Positions 52,146 to 62,347 of a stretch of 64,000 nt of DNA are shown here, in pieces. Position numbers and translations under genes: made by a program. The notes under the pieces were generated by a model. The model worked only from the letters and a program-made list of their open reading frames with translations. It was not told the origin of the DNA and did no database searches. Source of the DNA: Verrucomicrobiaceae bacterium (GTDB lineage: Bacteria; Verrucomicrobiota; Verrucomicrobiia; Verrucomicrobiales; Verrucomicrobiaceae); the NCBI GenBank assembly GCA_947466075.1, contig CANIBP010000006.1, positions 1 to 64,000 on the forward strand, read 5' to 3'. Within the stretch, counting starts at the first letter, position 1; each line of letters starts with the position of its first letter.

Positions 52146-52215
52146 GTGTAAGCGATTTCTGTTTAGCATAACACACGACGGTTGTCTGCCCCGCCGACTC
52201 TGCTTTGCTGCCCGG

Positions 52216-54555
52216 ATGAAGCCCAACCTTCTGCTTTCCGTGTTATCTGCGTGTTCCGTAGGCCTTTTATGCGCTGAGGAACCGCGCAATATCAGCGGCA
52301 TCTACCCATCGCTCGCCATGTTCAACAACGAGGGCGAGTGCGGCACCGGCGCGGTGGTGCCGTGGGCGGACCGGTTGTGGGTCATCACGTATGGACCGCA
52401 TCTACCGTTCGGATCAAGCGACAAACTCTACGAGATCACGCCGGACCTGAAGCAGATCGTGCGCCCCGAAAGCGTCGGCGGCACGCCGGCGAATCGCATG
52501 ATTCACGATGAAACGCAGCAGCTTTTCATCGGGCCGTATGTCATCGACACAGAGCGCAAAGTGCGAGTGATTCCGCCCTACATCATGCCAGGCCGTCTCA
52601 CCGGCAATGCGCGGCACCTCACGGATCCCGCAGGCAAGATCTACTACGCCACGATGGAGGAAGGCCTCTACGAGGTCGATGTGAAGTCGCTCGCCGTGAA
52701 AAACTTCATCCGCGACGGCAACGGCATCAAAAAGGACTTCAAGGTCGAGACACCGCTGTCAAAGCTCGACTCCCAACTGCCCGGCTACCACGGCAAAGGC
52801 CTGTATTCGTCCCAAGGCCGCGTCATCTACGCCAACAACGGCGACCGCGACAAACGCGTGCTCACCGATCCCACCACGCCCAGCGGTGCGCTCGGTGAAT
52901 GGACCGGCAGCGGCGACTGGCAGCTCGTGCGCCGCAATCAATTCACCGAGGTCACCGGCCCCGGCGGCATCCACGGCAGCGACACGAACGCACCCGTGTG
53001 GAGCATCGGCTGGGATGCGAAATCGCTCATCCTCATGCTGCTCGATGGCGGCAAATGGCAGTCGTTTCGTCTGCCGAAAGTCAGCCACAGCTACGATGGC
53101 GCGCACGGATGGAACACCGAATGGCCGCGCATCCGCGACATCGGCGAGGAGAACTTGCTCATGACCATGCACGGTGCCTTTTGGAGCTTCCCGAAGACCT
53201 TTTCCGCATCGAGCACGAACGGCATCCGCGCCCGCAGCGCCTACTTGAAGGTCATCGGCGACTTCACGCGCTGGAACGACCGCCTCGTCTTCGGCTGCGA
53301 TGACTCGGCGAAGTCGGAGTTCCTCAACAAACGCAAAGTCAAAGGCGGCATCGACAGCGTGGGCCAGTCGCAGAGCAATCTATGGTTCACAAGCCCGGAG
53401 ACACCGGGCAAGCTCGGCCCTGCGCACGCCAGTGGCGCGGTGTGGCTGCACGATAGTGTGAAGGCGGGAGAGGTGGCAGATCGTTTTCTCGTCGCCGGAT
53501 GGAAACATCATCGCGTGCATGCCATCAATCACGCAACCGGCGGCGCGGGAAAAGTCAGCCACACGGTGCTTGGCGACTGGCTTAAGGTGACGGCCAACGA
53601 GGACTGCAAAGACCTCAGCCTCATCATCACGCTCACCAACGGCGACGCGCGCGGCACCGAGGCCGACCCCATCTTCGACGGCGTGTCACGCATCGGTGAT
53701 GCCGTGTCACAGAAGGGTGTTTTCCGCCCGCGTGGTGAAAACAAACGCACGCTGAGTTTCGCGACGAAAGATGGCTACTACGAGATGGGTGCTGATTTGA
53801 AGCTGCAACGCGTCGAGGAGGCCAAAGCGAAGGCCTTTGTCGAAAAAGCCGTCGCCATTCCGAAGAACGTCATCACGCTCGATGAGGCCAGTGTGCTCGT
53901 CGTCGATGATCGCGGCCGTCGCTGGCGTCTCCCGCGTGCATCGAAGGCCTACGATGCCGCCACCAACGCTGGCGAACTGCGCATCTGCCGCGAGGTCGCC
54001 ACGGAGCGCGACATGCTCAGCGCCTGCGGCACCTTTTATGAGCTGCCTGCGGAGAATGCGGATGGTTTTGCGAAAATCCGCCCGATTTGCTCACACAATC
54101 TGCGCGTCACCGACTTCGGCGGCTATCGCGGCCTGTTCTTGATGAGCGGCATCCAACCAGACGCCAAAGCGGGAGATCACATCATCCGCAGTGATGATGG
54201 CAAAGCCGCCCTTTGGGCCGGAGCGATCGACGATCTCTGGAAACTTGGCAAACCACGCGGTGAAGGTGGCCCGTGGAAAAACACCGTCGTGAAAGCGAGC
54301 GAGAAGAGTGATTCCTACCTTATGTGGGGCTACGACCAGCGCACATTGACGCTCAGCCACGACCAAAACGAACCCGTGAGCTTCCACATCGAGCTCGACC
54401 TCACCGGCACCGGTATCTGGGTGACATATCAAAGCCGGGAGGTGTCTCCAGGCGAAGCAACGAGTTTGACATTCGAGCCTGCGATTCAGGCACGTTGGCT
54501 ACGAGTGACGGCAGATGCTGCCTGCAAAGCGACTGCGCAGTTGAAGTATGAGTAA
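52216..54555 (+). CDS. Secreted beta-propeller-like protein of unknown function
   Basis: 779 residues from the ATG at 52216 with signal peptide MKPNLLLSVLSACSVGLLCAE. The repeated pattern of short strands (GAVVPWADRLWVITYG..., RHLTDPAGKIYYATMEEGLYEVD, GWDAKSLILMLLDGGKWQSFRL) suggests beta-propeller blades. The C-terminus (ITLTNGDARGTEADPIF...) is less regular. No family recognised. It is divergent from the AraC gene and converges with the desaturase gene, whose stop is 1 base after its own. Probably envelope or secreted, perhaps in polysaccharide use. Confidence 0.7.
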   Translation: MKPNLLLSVLSACSVGLLCAEEPRNISGIYPSLAMFNNEGECGTGAVVPWADRLWVITYGPHLPFGSSDKLYEITPDLKQIVRPESVGGTPANRMIHDETQQLFIGPYVIDTERKVRVIPPYIMPGRLTGNARHLTDPAGKIYYATMEEGLYEVDVKSLAVKNFIRDGNGIKKDFKVETPLSKLDSQLPGYHGKGLYSSQGRVIYANNGDRDKRVLTDPTTPSGALGEWTGSGDWQLVRRNQFTEVTGPGGIHGSDTNAPVWSIGWDAKSLILMLLDGGKWQSFRLPKVSHSYDGAHGWNTEWPRIRDIGEENLLMTMHGAFWSFPKTFSASSTNGIRARSAYLKVIGDFTRWNDRLVFGCDDSAKSEFLNKRKVKGGIDSVGQSQSNLWFTSPETPGKLGPAHASGAVWLHDSVKAGEVADRFLVAGWKHHRVHAINHATGGAGKVSHTVLGDWLKVTANEDCKDLSLIITLTNGDARGTEADPIFDGVSRIGDAVSQKGVFRPRGENKRTLSFATKDGYYEMGADLKLQRVEEAKAKAFVEKAVAIPKNVITLDEASVLVVDDRGRRWRLPRASKAYDAATNAGELRICREVATERDMLSACGTFYELPAENADGFAKIRPICSHNLRVTDFGGYRGLFLMSGIQPDAKAGDHIIRSDDGKAALWAGAIDDLWKLGKPRGEGGPWKNTVVKASEKSDSYLMWGYDQRTLTLSHDQNEPVSFHIELDLTGTGIWVTYQSREVSPGEATSLTFEPAIQARWLRVTADAACKATAQLKYE

Positions 54556-55704
54556 TTATTTCTTCCGCCGAAACGGATAAAGAAACTGCTGCCAGTAGCC
54601 TTTTGGCACCGGATGACCGCCGATGCCGTAGCCTTCGGGCCAACGGCCATTTTCGGGCATGTGATGTGTGCCGAAGAGTTTATCGAACAGCGGAAAGTGA
54701 ATCGAGAAATTCACATCAATGGCTTCTTTCTCGATGCCGTGATGCCAGTGGTGAAAGCGCGGCGTGACGAAGAACTTTTCCATGAAGCCCAACTTCCAGC
54801 CGAGGTTTGAGTGCGCGAAGGTGGCGAACAAATACACGACCAAGACATACGCATTCACCGCACCCTGGCTGAAACCCAGCAGAATCATCGGGAAGACCGT
54901 GGTGCCGCGCAGAATGAGGATTTCGAGGAAATGCATCCGTGCTCCGGCCATCCAGTCCATGTGCTGCGCCGAATGATGCACCGCATGGAAACGCCACAGC
55001 GCCGGGATGCGATGAAACAGGCGATGCACCCAGTACTGCACCAGATCGGTGAGGAACATGATCGAGATGAGCTGCACCAAGAAAGGCAGCGCGGCCACCC
55101 AGGCACGAAACTCCGTCCATGAAGTCAGCACGAACAGCGTGCGCGCAGGCATGAAGCTCAGCCACGTCAGCACCTGCACCAGCATGCTGCTGATGAGGTA
55201 GTAGAACAGATCCTCGCGCCATTCGTAACGGAAGATGCCTTGATCCGCACGATTCGGGAAGAGCGTCTCCATCGGGATGAAGAGGAAGCCAGTGAACAGC
55301 AGCCGCAGCACAAAGAAATCGAGGCCGAAGTAGATCGGCGTGAGATCGGGCGCCACGGCAGAAGCGGAGGTGCCGCCGAAGGTCGCGGCCAGCAGCGTTG
55401 CTACCATGCCGGTGATGCCCAGCACTTTGCTTGGTCGCAGCACGAGATTGAGCAGCGAAAAAACGAACGCCAGCACCATCAGCACGAACATCCCGGTGCG
55501 AAACGCCGGATGTCCGATCAGTCCCGCATTCTCCTTCATCGTGAAAACACCGGGAAAGCGCATCATGATCACGCACCCCAGAGACGCGAGACCGAACATC
55601 ATGCCGAGCACCCCACTGATCCAACCACTGCCAAACTTGCGTAACGCGGGCGGCGCTTCGAGTTCACGACGAATTTTCAAACGGGTATCGTGCAGAGGAT
55701 TCAT
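54556..55704 (-). CDS. Sterol desaturase/fatty acid hydroxylase family membrane protein
   Basis: 382 residues with six or so membrane segments. The three iron-binding histidine clusters of the superfamily are visible: HRLFHRIPALWRFHAVHHSAQH (HxxxH and HxxHH) and PRFHHWHHGIE. Enzymes of the group hydroxylate or desaturate lipids at a di-iron centre in the membrane. An N-terminal extra membrane part precedes the catalytic region. Substrate (sterol, hopanoid, fatty acid) is unknown. Confidence 0.92.
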   Translation of the reverse strand: MNPLHDTRLKIRRELEAPPALRKFGSGWISGVLGMMFGLASLGCVIMMRFPGVFTMKENAGLIGHPAFRTGMFVLMVLAFVFSLLNLVLRPSKVLGITGMVATLLAATFGGTSASAVAPDLTPIYFGLDFFVLRLLFTGFLFIPMETLFPNRADQGIFRYEWREDLFYYLISSMLVQVLTWLSFMPARTLFVLTSWTEFRAWVAALPFLVQLISIMFLTDLVQYWVHRLFHRIPALWRFHAVHHSAQHMDWMAGARMHFLEILILRGTTVFPMILLGFSQGAVNAYVLVVYLFATFAHSNLGWKLGFMEKFFVTPRFHHWHHGIEKEAIDVNFSIHFPLFDKLFGTHHMPENGRWPEGYGIGGHPVPKGYWQQFLYPFRRKK

Positions 55705-55850
55705 TACGAGATTCTAGAATTGCTTGGTTTAATTACAAGAAAACTGCGGTTCTCATTCCACCAGATGTGATTTTTCAACCCTGCGGAAGGTGAAAAAACT
55801 CATCGCATCCGGGATGGGAAGTGTCACACTTGCCACACCCCAACCCACCC

Positions 55851-56447
55851 ATGACAGCCACCCTTGGACAGAGACTCAAAACCGCGCGCGAACTACGCGG
55901 TCTGTCACTGGAAGACGCCGCCCATGAAACACGCATTCCCGTGCAGCGATTGATGCATCTAGAGTCCGGCAACATCGCCGCTTTTGGCAGCATGACGTAT
56001 GCACGTTCCTTCATTCGTGGGTATAGCGACTTCCTTGCCGTGGATGCCAATGAAGTGCTCGAAGAGTTGCCCGAAGGCGCACTCGGTGGCGAGCGTGATT
56101 ACCGCTACCTCACGCAATCCCACGGCACATGGCTGCGCGACCGTGAAGCAAGTCCAGACCGCATCACTGCTCCCGCGAGCAATCGCGTGAAGTCCATCAA
56201 GTCACCATTGCCAACAGCCATCGCGGTCTTTGTGGTCATCCTCGCTGGCGCTGCGATGTGGGGTAAGCATGTGGCCGAATTGCACCGTCAGGTGGAGCCT
56301 GCGGCGATGAAAGCGCTGCCAGTCGAGGATGACGAGCCTGCCACTCCGACGGCGCCCAGCCCCATCAATACTGTCACTGCGACAAAGCTGACGACCAAGC
56401 ATGTGGACTTCCCGGTCTCTGTCCGCAAAGCAACCCCTGTCGATTGA
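55851..56447 (+). CDS. RodZ-like helix-turn-helix membrane protein
   Basis: 198 residues from the ATG at 55851; a GTG at 55821 is less likely. LGQRLKTARELRGLSLEDAAHETRIPVQRLMHLESGNIAAFGSMTYARSFIRGYSDFL is the N-terminal HTH_25 motif of RodZ, followed by a linker and one transmembrane segment (LPTAIAVFVVILAGAAMWG) near residue 125. The C-terminal part is short and low-complexity, without the usual DUF4115 domain. RodZ links MreB to the membrane; the truncated form may do so with altered partners. The next gene follows closely. Confidence 0.82.
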   Translation: MTATLGQRLKTARELRGLSLEDAAHETRIPVQRLMHLESGNIAAFGSMTYARSFIRGYSDFLAVDANEVLEELPEGALGGERDYRYLTQSHGTWLRDREASPDRITAPASNRVKSIKSPLPTAIAVFVVILAGAAMWGKHVAELHRQVEPAAMKALPVEDDEPATPTAPSPINTVTATKLTTKHVDFPVSVRKATPVD

Positions 56448-56455
56448 TCTGCCTA

Positions 56456-56785
56456 ATGCCTGCGCTTGAAACATCTCCTGCAAAGTCACGCTGGTGGCTG
56501 GAACCCCTCATCTGGACGGTTTGCTTTGCCATTGCAATCAGCGTGGCCGCCTACGTGAACGAAACCGCGCGTGAAATCGTGATGCAGGGCCTAGCCTACA
56601 TGTTCACCTTCCTCTCAACACCATTCGTGCTTGAGGCCACGTCCGCATTCATCGGCCTGTGCATCGTCTTCATCATTAATACGCGCCGCATCGAGCGCGA
56701 AGGGGATGGCTGGGTGGAAATGGAAGTGAAGCAGGCTGCGCCTGCGGCAGATCAGGATGCAACGAAGCAAGAAACCGTCATCTGA
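56456..56785 (+). CDS. Small membrane protein (hypothetical)
   Basis: 109 residues from the ATG at 56456 (a TTG at 56444 is weaker). Two transmembrane segments (LIWTVCFAIAISVAAYV and VLEATSAFIGLCIVFII) are joined by a short loop; the tail is acidic. It begins 8 bp after the RodZ-like stop, so it belongs to the same transcript. No family recognised. Confidence 0.65.
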   Translation: MPALETSPAKSRWWLEPLIWTVCFAIAISVAAYVNETAREIVMQGLAYMFTFLSTPFVLEATSAFIGLCIVFIINTRRIEREGDGWVEMEVKQAAPAADQDATKQETVI

Positions 56786-56846
56786 GCGGGTCGGAAGCTG
56801 AATCCGGCTGGCCTTGAGCGCGTCTGTGTTTCATCTTCGCGTCCTC

Positions 56847-59357
56847 ATGCCTTTCGCCCCACCGTCTTCCAACACTTCTTCCGTGATCCACGGGATGCGT
56901 GTGCAGACGGCGGGGAAATTTCTGCAAGTGGCCGATGGCACGCCATTTTTCATGCGCGGTGTCAGCTATGGCCCGTTCAAGCCCAATGGGCGCGGTGAAC
57001 CCTTCCCCGAAGACGAAAGCCTGACCTCTGATCTGCGCCACATCGCCTCCCTCGGTTTCAACACCATCCGCCTTTATGAACTGCCCACGCCCGCCGTGCT
57101 GCGTGAAGTCACCGCACTCGGTCTGCGGCTGATTGTTGGCATTCCGTGGAGCGAGCATGTCGATTTCCTCTCGGATCGCGCCCTCTGCCGCGAAATCGAA
57201 AAACACATCGCTGAAACAACCACAGCGCTTCGTGAGCACGCCTGCATCGCGGCGTTTCTCGTCGGCAACGAAATCGAAAAGACCCTGGTGCGCTGGATGC
57301 AGCCGGAGCGTGTGCGTGATTCCATCGAGAAGCTGATCGACATCGCGCACCGTCATGCGCCGCAGACGCTCGTCAGCTATGCCACCTATCCGTCCACGGA
57401 ATATCTGGTGCCACGCAATGCCGACTTCCTCGCGGTGAACGTTTATCTTGAATCACGCGAGGCTTTCACCGCATGCCTAGCGCGTTTGCAGAATCTTGCC
57501 GGCAACAAGCCGCTGCTCATCTCGGAGTTCGGTCTCGATGTCACCACGCACGGCCCTGAAAAGCAGGCTGAAGTCATGCGCTGGCAGCATGACTGCCTGC
57601 TGCGCAGCGGCACGGCAGGAGGCGTCTGGTTCGCCTACACGGACGAATGGCATCGCGGTGGACGCGAGATCACGGACTGGCGCTTTGGCATTGTCGATCG
57701 TGAGCGAAATGAGCTGCCTGTCTGCGCCAGCATCCGTGCTTTGACGTCACAACTGCCTGCGCCAGCGCCTGCACCGCGCATCTCCGTGATTGTTTGTACG
57801 CACAATGGTTCTGCCACGCTTCGTGCCTGCCTTGCATCGCTGATGGCGCTGAGTTATCCCGATTTTGAAATCCTCGTGATTGATGATGGTTCGAGAGACG
57901 CCACGGCGAAGATCGCCAAAGGCTTTGAGGAGGTGCGCTATCATTTTCAAGATCACGTAGGACTCAGTGTGGCACGAAATCTCGGCGCACAGCTCGCCAC
58001 CGGCACCATCCTCGCTTACACCGATGATGATTGCATCGCGCATCCCGACTGGCTGAATCATCTGAGCCACGCATTCAGCGATGCAGGTGTCGTAGCCGCC
58101 GGTGGGCCAAACATCCCGCCGCCACCGCGCAATCACATTGAGCGCGTCGTTGCCGCCGCGCCAGGAGCACCGGCACATGTGCTGCTCAATGACACCGAAG
58201 CCGAGCACCTGCCCGGTTGCAATCTCGCCATCCGCAAAAACATCCTTGAACGCATCGGAGGCTTCCGTGCCGTCTTCATGGCCGCCGGGGATGACGTCGA
58301 TATATGCTGGCGGCTGCGCGAGCACGGCGTCCTGCGTTTCGTTGCGGGCGCGATGGTCTGGCATCATCGTCGCTTCACGGTGAAAGCGTATTTGCGGCAA
58401 CAGCGCGGTTACGGCCATGCCGAGGCATTGTTGATGAAGGAACATCCCATGCGCTTCGGACCCCTTGGCGGTGCACGTTGGCGCGGTGGTATTTATGGCG
58501 ATCAACTTCCAGCCGATCACCCCGTCGAAGGCAGTATTTTTCACGGCCCATTCGGTCTCGGTGCATTCCAAGTAATCTACGCGACATCGAGTTTTCGCTG
58601 GTGGGATTGGTTCACTGGCGTGCTGTGGATCGCGGTCATGTTAATGGCTCTCCTTTGCCATATGCCCTGGCTTGCCGCAGGCGTGCTGCTATTTGCCATG
58701 GGGTCCGCCTGGCGTGTCAGTGCATGCCATGCCGCCTCGGCCAATTTGAGCGGCGCGTGGAATCGCCTGCTGCTCTGGTGGTTGAGTTTGCTGCAACCCG
58801 TGGCGCGTGAATGGGCACGACTTAATGGCATGCTGAGACTCGGCGCACGCCCAAGCCGACATCCCATGCTGCCGGAGATCATGCCACCGGTGAAACCCCA
58901 TAAATTCGCGCTCAACCTGGGCACGCTGCGCTTTTGGAGTGAAACCGGCATCACACGTGAAGCTTGGCTGCAAGAATTACGCAAAGCGCTCAAGTCCGCG
59001 CATATCATCTATCGCGAAGATGATGGCTGGCGCTGGTTTGACATTGAAGCATGGCCATGGGCAGAGCTATCCCGTGCATTCTTGAGCGTGACCGAATACC
59101 ACGGCGATCAACGTTGTCTGACGCGGGTGAGATTGATCCTCCGCGTCCGCCGCAGTGTGGGATGGAACCTGCTGCTGTGGTTTGTCATCGCCTCGATCTT
59201 GATGGCCGCAGGTTTGCACACACTGGTACTGCTTGGAGTGGCATCCATGATCACGCTGACCTTACTCCTGCCACTCGGAATGTGGATCATCCGTCGTGAG
59301 ATGCTGCACTCCGCACGCGCCGCCGCGACACAGGCCGGTTTGACCGAAATGCCTTAA
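56847..59357 (+). CDS. Glycoside hydrolase (clan GH-A) fused to a GT2 glycosyltransferase
   Basis: 836 residues from the ATG at 56847. The N-terminal 330 residues look like a GH-A barrel: MRGVSYGPFKPNG, NTIRLYELPTPAVL, FLVGNEIEK (acid/base Glu) and ISEFGLD (nucleophile Glu). The middle is a GT2 domain: ISVIVCTHNGSATLRACLASL, LVIDDGSRD, DDDCIAHPDW, and GDDVDICWRLREHG. The C-terminus has several membrane segments and a soluble stretch. Some beta-glucan synthases join GH17 and GT2 in one protein, a similar idea. A membrane-bound glycan synthase that also trims its product is plausible. Confidence 0.85.
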   Translation: MPFAPPSSNTSSVIHGMRVQTAGKFLQVADGTPFFMRGVSYGPFKPNGRGEPFPEDESLTSDLRHIASLGFNTIRLYELPTPAVLREVTALGLRLIVGIPWSEHVDFLSDRALCREIEKHIAETTTALREHACIAAFLVGNEIEKTLVRWMQPERVRDSIEKLIDIAHRHAPQTLVSYATYPSTEYLVPRNADFLAVNVYLESREAFTACLARLQNLAGNKPLLISEFGLDVTTHGPEKQAEVMRWQHDCLLRSGTAGGVWFAYTDEWHRGGREITDWRFGIVDRERNELPVCASIRALTSQLPAPAPAPRISVIVCTHNGSATLRACLASLMALSYPDFEILVIDDGSRDATAKIAKGFEEVRYHFQDHVGLSVARNLGAQLATGTILAYTDDDCIAHPDWLNHLSHAFSDAGVVAAGGPNIPPPPRNHIERVVAAAPGAPAHVLLNDTEAEHLPGCNLAIRKNILERIGGFRAVFMAAGDDVDICWRLREHGVLRFVAGAMVWHHRRFTVKAYLRQQRGYGHAEALLMKEHPMRFGPLGGARWRGGIYGDQLPADHPVEGSIFHGPFGLGAFQVIYATSSFRWWDWFTGVLWIAVMLMALLCHMPWLAAGVLLFAMGSAWRVSACHAASANLSGAWNRLLLWWLSLLQPVAREWARLNGMLRLGARPSRHPMLPEIMPPVKPHKFALNLGTLRFWSETGITREAWLQELRKALKSAHIIYREDDGWRWFDIEAWPWAELSRAFLSVTEYHGDQRCLTRVRLILRVRRSVGWNLLLWFVIASILMAAGLHTLVLLGVASMITLTLLLPLGMWIIRREMLHSARAAATQAGLTEMP

Positions 59358-59992
59358 CGCTTGAGCATGCGCACCGCGCCCAGCCAGAGCAAGACCGGAA
59401 CAATGCAGCTCAAAGCAATTGCCCATCCGGGTTCGCTTTGACCCACGTGACCAATCGTCGCGAACGCAAACCCCGTGGGCACCGAACCACAGGCCAGCGC
59501 AGGCAAAAACACGCGCCAGCGCATGTTGGAAAGCCCCGCAAGACACGCCACCGCCTCCGGCAGCACCGGCATCCAGCGTGACAGCGCCACCAGCCAACCG
59601 CCGCGCTTCTCAAAAATTTCTTCGCCTTTGCGCAAACCTTCCTCACCTGCAATCCAACGCGCCGCGCCACGACCGAGCCAGCGACATGATGCATAAGCGA
59701 TGATGCCAGAGAGCATCGAGCCTGCGGCACAGATCAATCCACCGATCCACCAGCCATACATCCACCCCAGTGCCGACATCACCACTGTCGAAGGCACCGG
59801 CAACACGATGTCCGCAATCAAGAGCACGATTCCAGCCGCCCATGCCCACGCACCGTAACTTTCCATCCACTTGCGCGCGCCCTCGAGACTCAGCGCTGCA
59901 TCAAAATGTGCACCCCAGATCACAAACGGCGCGATGATTCCCGTGAGCACGACGAAAATCAAAATGCTGAGAGAACGGCTACCGCGAGTCAT
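59354..59992 (-). CDS. VTT-domain (DedA/TVP38-like) membrane protein
   Basis: 212 residues from the ATG at 59990-59992; the frame to 60193 is not coding. It has five or six membrane segments, with LPVPSTVVMSALGWMYG (re-entrant loop) and RWMPVLPEAVACLAGLSNMRW (the F/W-R-x-P motif) typical of the VTT family, which moves lipids across or shapes the membrane. Its TAA stop overlaps the stop of the GH-GT2 gene, so the genes converge with no spacer. Confidence 0.88.
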   Translation of the reverse strand: MTRGSRSLSILIFVVLTGIIAPFVIWGAHFDAALSLEGARKWMESYGAWAWAAGIVLLIADIVLPVPSTVVMSALGWMYGWWIGGLICAAGSMLSGIIAYASCRWLGRGAARWIAGEEGLRKGEEIFEKRGGWLVALSRWMPVLPEAVACLAGLSNMRWRVFLPALACGSVPTGFAFATIGHVGQSEPGWAIALSCIVPVLLWLGAVRMLKR

Positions 59993-60091
59993 ATCCACAA
60001 CACAGCAGGCAATACGTCTCACGGCAAGAGCGGCACTGCTTTCACGGCAGATTCGATTGCCAATCGAATCTGGCACGATCAAATGTGGTGC

Positions 60092-60529
60092 ATGTCCGCC
60101 AAACCTAACCCCGCCACACAGCCTTGCAGTCCTCTCGATGAAACCGCCGGTTTGAAATACTTCCCGCGCATGCTGGGCAAGATCCGCCTGCATGCGGCTG
60201 GGAAGCTATGGGAAGACCTGCACGCGAACCTCGGAAAAGGCAGCGACGGTGCGCTGTTGGACTTTTTGCATGTGAACTATGACGACCTGAAGGCTCGGGT
60301 GCTCCAGGGCGGCAGTGATGAGGAAATTCTGCTATGGTCCCAAGAGCGGAGCAGAACGCTGAACGATAATGAAAAGCTGATCTGGAATCATTATGTCAAA
60401 ACGCTCGGCTGGAATGACCACATCACCGCCATTTTGGCGAAACGGAAGGCGGACGGCGGTTTGGGCGATCGCGATGATATCCAGACCATTGCACATTACA
60501 TTGATGTTGATGAGGGTAGGTTGCCGTAA
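60092..60529 (+). CDS. DUF5069 family protein
   Basis: 145 residues from the ATG at 60092 (an ATG at 60083 would add three). ETAGLKYFPRMLGKIRLHAAGKLWEDLHANLG and ARVLQGGSDEEILLWSQE match DUF5069, a cytoplasmic family seen in Verrucomicrobia and Planctomycetes whose function is unknown. It starts 100 bp from the divergent VTT gene. Confidence 0.85.
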   Translation: MSAKPNPATQPCSPLDETAGLKYFPRMLGKIRLHAAGKLWEDLHANLGKGSDGALLDFLHVNYDDLKARVLQGGSDEEILLWSQERSRTLNDNEKLIWNHYVKTLGWNDHITAILAKRKADGGLGDRDDIQTIAHYIDVDEGRLP

Positions 60530-60617
60530 TGGAGACTGCGGCATAAAAATCAAAGATTGTCATCCTTCTGCCAAAGGTGCGCATCTGCCCTATGTTTGTG
60601 ACTCGTGCTAGCGGTCT

Positions 60618-62249
60618 ATGAATCTCACAGCTATGGTGCCTTTCATGCCCTCCAAATCCAAAATCGTTCAGCTCGTTGCCAGTGGTGATCTGCGTCTGTC
60701 CGCCAACCAAACGTGCTGGCCTGCTCAACTGGCGATGGAGACGGCTCTGGAAGTGGCGCTCAAAGCGGAAGGCTGGCAGGTCAAACGTGCGCACTTGGTC
60801 GAACCGACGAAGAAGCATGGCTTCATTGATTCGCAGAAGATGGGAATCGAAGTGTTTCGCGGCATTGATCCCGAGGAGCCGCTGATCGTGGCGGAAGCGG
60901 TGTGGCAGTATTCACATCATGTGCTGGCCGGTTTGACCACGCATCGAGGCCCGATTTTAACAGTGGCAAACTGGAGCGGCCAGTGGCCTGGACTCGTGGG
61001 TATGCTGAATCTGAATGGCTCTCTCACCAAGGCGGGTGTGAAATACTCGACGCTGTGGAGCGAGCACTTCACCGACACCTTTTTCAAGACCAAGCTGAAA
61101 CAGTGGCTGAAGTCGGGCAGCATCACGCATGATCTCAGTCATGTGACCAAGCTGGAGAAAGTGAAGGTGCCGGCGAAAGCGGCAGCGCTGGGCAAAGAAC
61201 TAGCGACACAACTTGTCACCAACAAGGCCATCATGGGCATCTTTGATGAAGGCTGCATGGGCATGTTCAATGCGATCATCCCTGATCATGCGCTGCACGC
61301 CTGCGGGGTGTTCAAGGAGCGGCTCAGCCAGTCGGCGCTGTATCATGAAGCGATGCAGGTGAGCGATTCGGACGCGCTGGCGATTCACACCTGGCTGGTG
61401 AAGCACGGCATGACCTTCCAGCTTGGCGACAATCATGCGATGCAGCTCACACGCGACCAGGTGCGGCTCCAGTGCAAGATGTACGCCGCCGCGCTGCGCA
61501 TCGCGGATGATTTTGGCTGCGACGCCATCGGCATCCAATATCAGCAGGGTTTGAAGGATCTGCTGCCTGCCAGTGATCTTGCCGAAGGCATGCTCAACAA
61601 CGCGGACCGCCCGCCAGTGAAGTCACGCGACCGCAAACGCACGCTGTTTGAAGGCCTGCCGATGCTGCACTTCAACGAGGTCGATGAATGCGCCGGTCTC
61701 GACGGGATGCTCACGCAACGCGTGCATCGCGCTTTGCAGCAGCCGGTTGAGACGACGCTGCATGACGTGCGCTGGGGCGAAAAATTTGGCAAAGACTACG
61801 TCTGGGTCTTCCTCATCAGCGGTGCGGCGCCACCGGCGCATTTCGTCGAGGGCTGGAAGAGCGCCGAGGGCTTCCGGCAGCCGCCGATGTATTTCCCGAG
61901 CGGTGGTTCCACGTTGCGCGGCATTTCGAAGCCGGGCGAGATCGTCTGGTCGCGCATCTACGTGCAGGATGAAGCGCTGCACATGGACATCGGCCGCGGT
62001 TGTGTCGTTGATCTGCCGCGTGAGGAAACCGAGCGCCGCTGGCAGCTCACCACTCCGCAATGGCCGATCATGAGCGCTGTGACCTATGGCGTGAGCCGCG
62101 ACCAACTCATGGCGAAGCATCAGGCCAATCACATCCAGGTTGCTTACGCCTTGGATGCCAAGGCGGCGGATGAATGCATGTTTGCCAAGGCGTCCATGGC
62201 GCGTGGACTCGGCATGCAGGTGAATGTGTGCGGCACGCTGTCGCGTTGA
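60618..62249 (+). CDS. Fucose/arabinose isomerase-like protein
   Basis: 543 residues. The sequence [42 protein letters not shown]...[17 protein letters not shown] and [19 protein letters not shown] are like the L-fucose/L-arabinose isomerase fold, and [11 protein letters not shown] and LDDL-type turns follow in the second half. I could not verify the manganese ligands by eye, so the activity is uncertain; a related family without isomerase activity is possible. It stands between DUF5069 and the FG-GAP protein. Confidence 0.6.
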   Translation: MNLTAMVPFMPSKSKIVQLVASGDLRLSANQTCWPAQLAMETALEVALKAEGWQVKRAHLVEPTKKHGFIDSQKMGIEVFRGIDPEEPLIVAEAVWQYSHHVLAGLTTHRGPILTVANWSGQWPGLVGMLNLNGSLTKAGVKYSTLWSEHFTDTFFKTKLKQWLKSGSITHDLSHVTKLEKVKVPAKAAALGKELATQLVTNKAIMGIFDEGCMGMFNAIIPDHALHACGVFKERLSQSALYHEAMQVSDSDALAIHTWLVKHGMTFQLGDNHAMQLTRDQVRLQCKMYAAALRIADDFGCDAIGIQYQQGLKDLLPASDLAEGMLNNADRPPVKSRDRKRTLFEGLPMLHFNEVDECAGLDGMLTQRVHRALQQPVETTLHDVRWGEKFGKDYVWVFLISGAAPPAHFVEGWKSAEGFRQPPMYFPSGGSTLRGISKPGEIVWSRIYVQDEALHMDIGRGCVVDLPREETERRWQLTTPQWPIMSAVTYGVSRDQLMAKHQANHIQVAYALDAKAADECMFAKASMARGLGMQVNVCGTLSR

Positions 62250-62347
62250 TCCTTCTCTGAGGTCAGAGATTGTCACAGAGAGGGCAAGAAAACGCCGCCA
62301 TGCGTCGAAGCATCCATGTCCACCACGCGTTAACTCAATCGTCCATC

